Shown: piece by piece, positions 1 through 6,209 of the stretch
How the letters are laid out: each line of letters starts with the position of its first letter
Position numbering within the stretch: position 1 is the first letter of the stretch
Source of the DNA: an uncultured Erysipelotrichaceae bacterium
Lineage (GTDB): Bacteria; Bacillota_I; Bacilli_A; Erysipelotrichales; Erysipelotrichaceae
NCBI GenBank assembly: GCA_902803275.1
Contig: CADCPE010000202.1
Coordinates: forward strand, 1 to 6,352
Direction: 5' to 3'
DNA: 6,352 bases
Position numbers and translations under genes: made by a program
Notes under the pieces: model-generated
What the model was told of the DNA's origin: nothing
What the model saw: the letters and a program-made list of their open reading frames with translations, nothing else
The model's database searches: none

Positions 1-112
1 AGACTCTTAAGAATGTATTGTAGTTATTCTCAAGATAAAAATCCGGAAGTTTTTTTCCGCTGATTAACTCATTGAGATATTCGTCTTTTTTAAGCAATTC
101 CAGATCTTTCAT
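1..112 (-). CDS. dnaI: primosomal protein DnaI (helicase loader), N-terminal fragment
   Basis: Only the first 37 codons are in the window; the gene runs off the left edge. I translated it from the reverse strand: MKDLELLKKDEYLNELISGK, continuing KLPDFYLENNYNTFLRV. The ATG at 112-110 overlaps the dnaB stop in an ATGA. DnaI is the AAA+ ATPase that, with DnaB, delivers the replicative helicase to DNA. The fragment fits the helical start of the DnaI N-terminal domain only loosely, and the ATPase motifs are outside the window. The call therefore rests mainly on the well-known dnaB-dnaI order. The ribosome site is poor (GATGGG upstream), again consistent with coupling. Confidence 0.72.
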   Translation of the reverse strand, partial: MKDLELLKKDEYLNELISGKKLPDFYLENNYNTFLRV

Positions 113-1239
113 TTTTTACCCATCAGTTTAAGTATTTCTTCTTCTTCATCCTTGGAAAGGATCGTATTTCTGCTGGCATCATACTGCGGAAGTCTATCCG
201 CTGTACTCTGCTTTTTATTGCGATCGTTTTTCAGAAACTGCTTGGCCTGCTCGGCAGTTCTGATATCGTTGCGGTGCAGGTCTGCCGCCACACCATAGAG
301 ATACTTTTCGTATAGCCTGTTATCGCAATTATCAAGCGTATGTTTAAGCAGAACATTGATTACCGGTACATTCAGATTGTAGTCATGAGCCAGATTATAG
401 ATGATCTGTCTGTCATATCTGGTCACATCCTTGCCATCCTGCAGGGACATGAGGAAAGTGATGCTTGGGATATCATATTCGTCTTCGTTGACCTTGCTGT
501 AAGGAGCCTGCGAAGAAAGGCAGAGATCCCTGAGTCCCTTGAGATCAAACAGATCCGTACTGGAATTGGTCGCACGGGCAACATAGGTGCGCATGTTTTC
601 ATAGGAGATATTGTACAGATCCGCCAGCAAGGCGACTTCTCTCATATTCTCCTCAGTACGGAAGCGGCTTGGAAGCATGGTCACAGATATATCCTTTAGA
701 AAACTGTTGATGTTGAAGCGGGTATTGAAATCATAGAGCTGTTTCTTTCGGCTGTTTAAATATGTCTCATCTTCAGCATCCCAGTTGTTCAATTCACCCA
801 GATCCAGCTGTTTGGATATATCCTGATAATCATGATAGACGTTGTCCTCATAGATCGTGGAAACGATCTGCTGATATCTGGCACCGGAAGTCTTGAGAAT
901 AAAGTCTCTAACCAGGATGTCGTCCTTGATGAACTCCTTCAGCGTATGTGGAGCGTTCAATACGAATACATAATGATCATTCTTGTTTAGAGTTCTTAAA
1001 AGCCTGTACTCATTGAGCTTCTCGCAGCGTTTCTCATAGGCATCGATCGAGATATTCAGTGAATTAAGCAGATCATTGAGTTTTCCGAATCCGGCTGAAG
1101 AACCGTTTATAGCCAGATACTCATACAGAGCCAGTGCATCATTGCCGATAAGCGGTCCATAGAATAAAACTAGCGATCTTAATCTATCGCTGGTCAACTC
1201 AAAATTGACATCAATTTTGCAGTAATCATTGCCTATCAT
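109..1239 (-). CDS. dnaB: replication initiation and membrane attachment protein DnaB (DnaB/DnaD family helicase co-loader)
   Basis: This 376-residue protein is the Firmicutes DnaB, which with DnaD and DnaI loads the replicative helicase at the origin and at restarted forks. It is not the helicase itself, which is DnaC in Bacillus naming. The N-terminus (about 10-110, with FELTSDRLRSLVLFYGPLIG) resembles the winged-helix DDBH1 part. The C-terminal DnaB_2/DnaD-like helical domain lies at about 270-337, with YGVAADL and then IRTAEQAKQFL. In the family's Y-x3-I-A-x2-W signature, the Trp is replaced by Leu321. It is shorter than the Bacillus protein (about 470 residues). The end is charged (DEEEE near 364-368). 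Position supports the call: it follows coaE by an ATGA overlap and precedes a dnaI-like start by another. The sequence is divergent, so recognition depends on both domain pattern and gene order. Confidence 0.9.
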   Translation of the reverse strand: MIGNDYCKIDVNFELTSDRLRSLVLFYGPLIGNDALALYEYLAINGSSAGFGKLNDLLNSLNISIDAYEKRCEKLNEYRLLRTLNKNDHYVFVLNAPHTLKEFIKDDILVRDFILKTSGARYQQIVSTIYEDNVYHDYQDISKQLDLGELNNWDAEDETYLNSRKKQLYDFNTRFNINSFLKDISVTMLPSRFRTEENMREVALLADLYNISYENMRTYVARATNSSTDLFDLKGLRDLCLSSQAPYSKVNEDEYDIPSITFLMSLQDGKDVTRYDRQIIYNLAHDYNLNVPVINVLLKHTLDNCDNRLYEKYLYGVAADLHRNDIRTAEQAKQFLKNDRNKKQSTADRLPQYDASRNTILSKDEEEEILKLMGKK

Positions 1240-1793
1240 AAAACTTCTTTCAAAAGCCCGTCAGCTGCTTCATAGAGCTCCGTTAGACTACCATTATTAT
1301 ATATGATTTTGTCAGCCCTTTTTATTTTTTCCTCAACGTTCATCTGGGCGGCTATCCGCCTGTCTATTTCGTCTTTATCAAGTCCTCTTTCAATGAGTCT
1401 GCCGACAACGGCATCCCTGTTTGATACTATCAGCACATTCAGATCAAAATAAATGTCCCAGTTGACTTCAAAAAGAAGCGGAACTTCCGCAAAAAGCGGA
1501 TCATCAATACGTTTATTGAGTTCATCCAGGATCAGCGGATGCATGATCGCTTCCAGCTGCAGTCTTTTTTTCTCATCAGAAAAGACGATCCTGCTCAGTA
1601 TCTGCTTGTTCAAGCCGTTCTGGCTCATCGCTTCAGGGAATGCTTTTGCGACTCTCCTGTAGCCTTTACGGCCCTTGTATAAGAGTTTTCTGTTTTCCTT
1701 GTCGCAGTCAAAAACGTCGTAACCTTTTTTACGCAGATAATTGCAGAATTCGCTCTTTCCCGAACCGATGGTCCCGCTTATCGCAATCTTCAT
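1236..1793 (-). CDS. coaE: dephospho-CoA kinase
   Basis: CoaE catalyses the last step of coenzyme A synthesis, the ATP-dependent phosphorylation of the 3'-hydroxyl of dephospho-CoA, in the cytoplasm. With the start chosen here the protein has 185 residues, slightly short for the family (about 200). The P-loop GTIGSGKS is at 7-14; most relatives have GGIGSGKS, so Thr8 is a small deviation. VFDCD (27-31) is the DxD-type region, HPLI starts at His85, EVPLLFE is at 103-109, and QMNVEEK followed by IIYNNGS (163-169) forms the conserved end. An in-frame GTG at 1808 would add MPERE, but the ATG at 1793 places the P-loop where the family has it and gives a four-base ATGA overlap with the mutM stop, like the next two junctions. 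The ribosome site is weak (AAAGAGAA directly before the ATG), so coupling to mutM translation is likely. Confidence 0.95.
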   Translation of the reverse strand: MKIAISGTIGSGKSEFCNYLRKKGYDVFDCDKENRKLLYKGRKGYRRVAKAFPEAMSQNGLNKQILSRIVFSDEKKRLQLEAIMHPLILDELNKRIDDPLFAEVPLLFEVNWDIYFDLNVLIVSNRDAVVGRLIERGLDKDEIDRRIAAQMNVEEKIKRADKIIYNNGSLTELYEAADGLLKEVL

Positions 1794-2602
1794 TTCTCTT
1801 TCTGGCACTTTTCACAATAGTATGTGCCTCTTCCGCCTACAGTTATCTTCTTTATATCATTTCTGCAGATCGGACACTTTTTCATGGTATGAACATTCAG
1901 TGACAGCTGAAATCTTCCTGTCACACCTAAAGAAGATGTATAGGATCTGATCGTCGTTCCACCGGCCTTGATGGCCCTTTTAAGGATCTTCCTTGTTTCC
2001 TTAATTAGATTTTCTATATCCTTATCATCAAGCCTGTCGGCTCTGGTCCTAGGATCTACTCTGATCGCAAAAAGGATCTCGTCAGCATAGATATTGCCTA
2101 TCCCGGCAACAAAGCTCTGATCGAGCAGGACCTGCTTGATGGGCAGTTTCTTGTTGTTTAGATATTTCCTGCAATAGCCTGCATTGAAATCTTTAGAAAA
2201 AGGTTCCGGTCCCAGACCGTGGAAGTCTCTATATTCATCCTGTTTGTCGATGATCTCCATCCTGCCGAATTTGCGGACATCGTTATATCTGAGCTGCTTT
2301 CCATCATCAAGATAAAAGATCACATGATCGTGCTTGCTTAAAGGATAGTCTTCATCAAGGATAAAATACTTGCCTTCCATCCGCAGATGCGAAACAAGAG
2401 TCAGATCATCCATCTCAAAAAGCAGATACTTTCCCCTTCTTCTGAAACCGCGGAAGTGCTGGCCGATCAGCTTTTTTCTGAAAGTTCTTTTGGAACATTC
2501 AATAATCGGTTCATAGAGGACCTTTATATCGATTATTTCTCTGTCCTTGATCCTTGATTCAAGCGTATCAAGAACAGTCTGTACCTCAGGAAGTTCAGGC
2601 AT
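1790..2602 (-). CDS. mutM: formamidopyrimidine-DNA glycosylase (Fpg/MutM)
   Basis: This is a 270-residue bifunctional glycosylase/AP lyase that removes 8-oxoguanine and formamidopyrimidines in base excision repair. It begins MPELPEV, which supplies the catalytic N-terminal proline (Pro2, after Met removal) and Glu3. Lys58 in RRRGKYLLF is the conserved catalytic lysine. Met75, Arg110 and Phe112 fit the residues that fill the helix after the damaged base flips out. The helix-two-turn-helix lies at about 155-178 (VAGIGNIYADEIL). A C-terminal zinc finger has Cys243, Cys246, Cys263 and Cys266, with Arg258 in GGRGTYYC. All diagnostic residues are present, so the enzyme should be active. Its ATG overlaps the polA stop by one base. 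Being next to polA is common in Firmicutes and sensible, since Pol I fills the gap left after glycosylase action. Confidence 0.98.
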   Translation of the reverse strand: MPELPEVQTVLDTLESRIKDREIIDIKVLYEPIIECSKRTFRKKLIGQHFRGFRRRGKYLLFEMDDLTLVSHLRMEGKYFILDEDYPLSKHDHVIFYLDDGKQLRYNDVRKFGRMEIIDKQDEYRDFHGLGPEPFSKDFNAGYCRKYLNNKKLPIKQVLLDQSFVAGIGNIYADEILFAIRVDPRTRADRLDDKDIENLIKETRKILKRAIKAGGTTIRSYTSSLGVTGRFQLSLNVHTMKKCPICRNDIKKITVGGRGTYYCEKCQKEK

Positions 2603-5181
2603 TATTTCGCCTCATACCAGTCTTTGCCCGTGACCATCGAGAAGTCGAGTCTCGTCTTCATCTTATAGGCATTGGCCATGACATCCGCGATCAGCTCTTT
2701 CATCTTTTCAACCTCATCTTCCGGTACATCGAAAATAAGTTCATCGTGGACCTGCAGAATGAGCTTGCTTCTGAGTTTTTTCTTTTTTATCGCATCATAG
2801 ACTCTGACCATCGCGATCTTGATCAGATCGGCGGCTGAGCCCTGAATGGTTGCATTCATGGCGGCACGTTTTCCGAATTCACGCATCATATAGTTGCGGT
2901 CATTGATCTCATTGATGTATCTTCTGCGATTCAGCATCGTCTTGACATAGCCGTTGTCCCTGCAGAATTCGACCTGAGAGTCAAGATAGGTCTTGATATT
3001 CGGATAGGTCACGAAATAGTCCTCTATAAACTTCTTGGCATCCTTTATCGTAAGCTGAGTCTGGTTTGAAAGACCGAAATCGCTGATGCCGTAGACAACA
3101 CCGAAATTTATCGCTTTCGCATGTCTTCTGTCTATATCGCTTACTTCATCTTTTTCAAGTCCGAAGATGTCCATGGCTGTCTTGGTGTGAATATCGATGC
3201 CGCTGTTGAATGCATCAATCATCTTCTGTTCATCAGCCAAAGAGGAAAGAACACGTAGTTCGACCTGCGAGTAATCGGAACTGATCAGCACATTGCCCTT
3301 GGAAGGCTTGAAAGCCTTTCGGATCTCTCTTCCTTCATCATCTCTGACAGATATGTTCTGCAGGTTAGGATCATAGCTTGATAAGCGGCCGGTCTGCGTG
3401 ATCATCTGTGAAAAGATCGTATGGATCTTTCCATCAGGCATGATGTATTTCTTGAGGCCTTCAGCATATGTCGAATACAGTTTTGTATATTTGCGGTATT
3501 CCAGGATATCGGTAACGATCGGATGATAGTTGACCAGTTTGGATAAAACCTCCGCATTTGTAGAACCTTTCTTAAGATCCGGGAGATCGAGTTCATCATA
3601 CAGCACTTCCGAAAGCTGTTTCGGAGAACCGATATTGAATTCATGACCGACGCTTTCATAGATCTTCTTCTCAAAGTAATCTATCTTTTCCTTCGTGTTC
3701 ATTGCGATCTCGTCAAGTTCCTTGACATCACAATAGACACCCTGCTTTTCCATATCATAAAGCACATAGACCAGAGGCAGTTCTATTTCCTGATATAGGT
3801 AATCCATCTGTTTTTCTTTGATCTCTTTTACGGCCTTCGGATAGATCCTGGACAAAGCCTTGGCAATACTTCCTCCGTAACTGCTGAGTTTTTTCTCATC
3901 GAATTCAAGAGGCTTTCTGGCTGTGCCAAAGATCGCTTTGCCATCGCTTATCTCTCCCATGCCGTAATTGAGAACGATCGTCGCCAGATCACTGTTGTAG
4001 TTGTTTGAAAGAAAGGCCATCAGATAGATATCATCAATATCACCCGATATTTTTATACCGTTGAAATCTGCCGCATGAAGAATCGGTTTGAGATCGAATA
4101 CGATCTTCTTTTTGTCTGATGCAAGATACTTCAAAGCATCCTTGTCTTTCTTAAAGTCTTCAAATGCGATGTATTCAAGATCATCATCCCTGCAGAAGCA
4201 GACACCTTGGATCTTTCTTTCAAAATAGGAAAATTCATCCGAAACAAAATAGACAACTGCACTATCAAGAAGCTTTTCGGATATTTTCTTGACGATCCTA
4301 ACATTTGCCTCAGACTGTGCTTTCTTCTTATCGGTATTGCTGACCCGGATCAGAGAATACATTTCATATTTCTCAAAGAAAGCATTTCTTTCTTCCTCGT
4401 TGATATTCAGCTTGAATTCATCAAGGTCATGATCGATCTGTACATCGGTCTTGATGGTCGCCAGGGTCTTTGACAGGAAGCACGAGTCCTTGCCCAGGAT
4501 AAGTTTCTCCTGCAGTTTGCCTTTGATCTTGTCGATATTCTCATAGATGCCTTCACAGGTATCGTAATCGGTAAGCAGCTTTACTGCCGTCTTATCGCCG
4601 ATGCCTTCAACACCTTTGATATTGTCGGACTTATCACCGGCCAGGCCTTTGTAATCAATGATCTGATACGGTTTAAGACCATATTCTTCCATTAGAGCCT
4701 TCTCATCCATTCTGGCAATATCCGACATGCCTTTACGCATGACCAGAACATCTGTCGTATCATCGATCAGCTGCAGCATGTCACGATCGCTTGAGAGGAT
4801 ACTGGTATCAAAATCATATTTCTTGGCCAAGGAACCGATAATGTCATCAGCTTCGATCGTATCATATTCAAGATACGGGATATTATATGCTTCCAGCATC
4901 TCCCTGACTAAGGGAAACTGTGTAACAAGCTCTTCCGGCGTTTCCTTTCTGCCGCCTTTGTAGTCAGGAGCCAGATCATGTCTGAAGGTATGCTTGGCCT
5001 TGTCAAAAGCGACTACACAGTAGTCGGGCTCAATGGTCTTGATGGCCTTGTTCAGCATATTCGCAAAAGCGTATATACCATTGGTATATACACCTTTTGA
5101 AGTCTTCATTATATTTCCATAGCAGGTGGCATAATAGCCTCTAAACAGTACGGAATTTCCGTCAATAAGTAGGAATTTCAT
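2602..5181 (-). CDS. polA: DNA polymerase I
   Basis: This 859-residue protein is full length for a Firmicutes Pol I. It fills gaps and removes RNA primers during lagging-strand synthesis and excision repair. The 5' nuclease domain covers about residues 1-285. Its metal-binding acids are all visible: D7, D60, E110, D112, D113, D132, D134, D183 and D186, followed by the helix-hairpin-helix block GVEGIGDKTA. Residues about 300-450 occupy the 3'-5' exonuclease position but lack the DxE motif, the N-x3-D motif and the Y-x3-D motif, so proofreading is probably absent, as in Bacillus Pol I. The polymerase domain (about 455-859) has TGRLSSYDPNLQN (597-609), motif A with D636, the O helix with R685, K689, F693 and Y697, and motif C VHDE with D813. 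F693 is the Phe that in the family disfavours dideoxynucleotides. S611 stands where many homologues have Pro in LQNIPxR. The start overlaps the upstream stop (TAATG) and has a good ribosome site. The C-terminus ends in the family's usual WYEAK. Confidence 0.98.
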   Translation of the reverse strand: MKFLLIDGNSVLFRGYYATCYGNIMKTSKGVYTNGIYAFANMLNKAIKTIEPDYCVVAFDKAKHTFRHDLAPDYKGGRKETPEELVTQFPLVREMLEAYNIPYLEYDTIEADDIIGSLAKKYDFDTSILSSDRDMLQLIDDTTDVLVMRKGMSDIARMDEKALMEEYGLKPYQIIDYKGLAGDKSDNIKGVEGIGDKTAVKLLTDYDTCEGIYENIDKIKGKLQEKLILGKDSCFLSKTLATIKTDVQIDHDLDEFKLNINEEERNAFFEKYEMYSLIRVSNTDKKKAQSEANVRIVKKISEKLLDSAVVYFVSDEFSYFERKIQGVCFCRDDDLEYIAFEDFKKDKDALKYLASDKKKIVFDLKPILHAADFNGIKISGDIDDIYLMAFLSNNYNSDLATIVLNYGMGEISDGKAIFGTARKPLEFDEKKLSSYGGSIAKALSRIYPKAVKEIKEKQMDYLYQEIELPLVYVLYDMEKQGVYCDVKELDEIAMNTKEKIDYFEKKIYESVGHEFNIGSPKQLSEVLYDELDLPDLKKGSTNAEVLSKLVNYHPIVTDILEYRKYTKLYSTYAEGLKKYIMPDGKIHTIFSQMITQTGRLSSYDPNLQNISVRDDEGREIRKAFKPSKGNVLISSDYSQVELRVLSSLADEQKMIDAFNSGIDIHTKTAMDIFGLEKDEVSDIDRRHAKAINFGVVYGISDFGLSNQTQLTIKDAKKFIEDYFVTYPNIKTYLDSQVEFCRDNGYVKTMLNRRRYINEINDRNYMMREFGKRAAMNATIQGSAADLIKIAMVRVYDAIKKKKLRSKLILQVHDELIFDVPEDEVEKMKELIADVMANAYKMKTRLDFSMVTGKDWYEAK
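2610..2613 (-). promoter_or_regulatory. ribosome binding site for mutM
   Basis: GAGG is seven bases before the mutM ATG. It is formed by the codons for the conserved YEA end of polA, so the same bases serve as coding sequence and ribosome site. Confidence 0.7.
5010..5026. repeat. inverted repeat inside polA (7-base arms, 3-base spacer)
   Basis: CGACTAC and GTAGTCG flank ACA. It lies 44 bases further into polA than the longer palindrome and covers codons for DYCVV. A repeat of this size is expected by chance at about this rate, so it is listed mainly because of its neighbour. Confidence 0.35.
5071..5091. repeat. perfect 21-base palindrome inside polA
   Basis: The arms GTATATACCA and TGGTATATAC are exact reverse complements around one central base. 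The element lies about 90 bases into polA, over codons 31-37 (VYTNGIY), a conserved stretch of the 5' nuclease domain. As RNA it could form a nine-pair stem with a three-base loop; as DNA it looks like an operator. No function is shown. Confidence 0.6.
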
Positions 5182-6209
5182 TATTCACCTTCATCGGTTT
5201 CGCTTGGGGCGTATGTGCTGTTGAGCGTTGCGATGCTTTCCAGAACACTGAGGTTCTCATACATCAAAGACAGGTAATCCTTGCCCGATTCGATCTGGGA
5301 CGGAGTCAAAGAAGAAATATTGTGAAGCGTGATCCTCTTCAAGCCCAGTTCTTCTTCGAGCTGCAGGAACACTTCCTGCATATCTTCCGGAAGGTTCTGC
5401 TCATAGGCGATGTACTGGACATGATCGTTTCTGATTCTGTTTTTTATGATTTCCAGCTGAGCAGAGCTTGGAACAGCGCCGTATTTTGACAGGCAGACCG
5501 GATAGACCTGAAAACCGAAGTCTTTCTGCCAGCAGCCGAATGATCCAGTCATGGCAACAAACTTGACTGACTTGTTTTCCTTGACCAGGCGGTTTGCCAG
5601 AGCCTGATATGAGGCGTCAAGTGCGATCAGATCATCAGCGACCAGATTGTAGTTCTCGCTGAAGTATGCGGACTGTTCGACATAGTTGCTGGAAAGATAA
5701 TCATAGACATCTTTGGCCATACAGTACATGCCGCTTGGTGAAAGCCAGATAAAAGGATCCAGGTCATAGGTGTCGATCTCGTCAAAGATATCGCCTTCAT
5801 AATAAGGACCTTCAACATAGGAAACCTTGCCATCTACGATAACCGGAGTATAGCGCTTGTATTCATAAAGACAGTTGAGGATCGAAAGATCACCGGCTGA
5901 AATATCCACAAGAGCACCTATCTCTTCTTTATAAAGATCCATATAAGGCTCAAGATCGCCGATATGGAACAGTACAAGGGAATCGGAAAGGATCTCATCA
6001 TAATTAGGCAGAAGATTGGCTATCTGTACCATCGATCTGTTTTGAATGGAGATCTGTTCGATACGATTTCCCCCGATCCTGTTCAAAAGATATCCGATCG
6101 GATAGATTGTATATGCCGTGTATTTCTTGGCACTGCCGCAGCCCGTAAGCATAAGCAGTATCGCCATTAATGTAAGCAGTTTTCTGAAAATCTTCATATC
6201 AAATTCCAT
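5181..6209 (-). CDS. ZnuA/AdcA-like metal ABC transporter substrate-binding lipoprotein, metal ligands not conserved
   Basis: This 342-residue protein has a lipoprotein signal: basic residues K6, R9 and K10, a hydrophobic stretch, then lipobox LTGC with Cys24 as the predicted lipidated residue. It should be anchored to the outer face of the membrane. The body resembles cluster A-I (ZnuA/AdcA/PsaA) solute-binding proteins: YTIYPIGYLLNRIGG (34-47), IGDLEPYMD (83-91), DPFIWLSP (151-158), FVAMTGSFG (217-225), YIAYEQN (266-272) and GKDYLSLM (309-316). The family uses these blocks to hold Zn2+ or Mn2+. Here the three usual His positions appear to be Gln62, Phe153 and Thr221, and the usual acidic fourth ligand aligns with Lys310. 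The His-rich loop of zinc binders is replaced by a Tyr- and acid-rich stretch (about 115-150). No permease or ATPase gene is present. The ATG at 6209 has AAGG four bases upstream. An ATG at residue 5 (6197) would give a more typical signal peptide but a weaker ribosome site. The fold call is firm; the ligand is unknown. Confidence 0.8.
   Translation of the reverse strand: MEFDMKIFRKLLTLMAILLMLTGCGSAKKYTAYTIYPIGYLLNRIGGNRIEQISIQNRSMVQIANLLPNYDEILSDSLVLFHIGDLEPYMDLYKEEIGALVDISAGDLSILNCLYEYKRYTPVIVDGKVSYVEGPYYEGDIFDEIDTYDLDPFIWLSPSGMYCMAKDVYDYLSSNYVEQSAYFSENYNLVADDLIALDASYQALANRLVKENKSVKFVAMTGSFGCWQKDFGFQVYPVCLSKYGAVPSSAQLEIIKNRIRNDHVQYIAYEQNLPEDMQEVFLQLEEELGLKRITLHNISSLTPSQIESGKDYLSLMYENLSVLESIATLNSTYAPSETDEGE
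5185..5191 (-). promoter_or_regulatory. ribosome binding site for polA
   Basis: AAGGTGA on the minus strand has its AGG six bases before the polA ATG at 5181. It lies inside the last codons of the upstream lipoprotein gene (encoding DEGE), so ribosomes ending that gene stop at the polA start. It supports the chosen polA start. Confidence 0.75.
5362..5380. repeat. inverted repeat in the lipoprotein gene (8-base arms, 3-base spacer)
   Basis: TGCAGGAA and TTCCTGCA flank CAC, over codons for MQEVFLQ near the 3' end of the lipoprotein gene and about 180 bases before the polA start. A short self-complementary CTTCCGGAAG follows at 5384-5393. It may be chance; no uridine run follows it in the direction of transcription, so it is not a terminator. 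Confidence 0.35.

Noticed and set aside
47..60. Run of T (plus strand) near the left edge as a terminator
   Set aside because: It encodes the Lys codons of the dnaI start on the minus strand; no stem stands before a U-run in either direction.
340..699. Plus-strand reading frame of 119 codons opposite dnaB
   Set aside because: It is antisense to a recognised gene, has no recognisable domain or ribosome site, and its sequence mirrors the codon pattern of dnaB.
1640..1950. Overlapping plus-strand frames opposite the mutM/coaE junction
   Set aside because: Both coding genes on the other strand are certain, and the frames carry no recognisable motif.
3402..3674. Minus-strand frame of 90 codons in another phase within polA
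   Set aside because: It lies wholly inside the conserved polymerase region of polA and is Ser/Arg-rich in the manner of shadow frames.
4207..4473. Plus-strand reading frame of 88 codons opposite polA
   Set aside because: It is antisense to the vestigial exonuclease part of polA, with no family resemblance; an open frame by chance.
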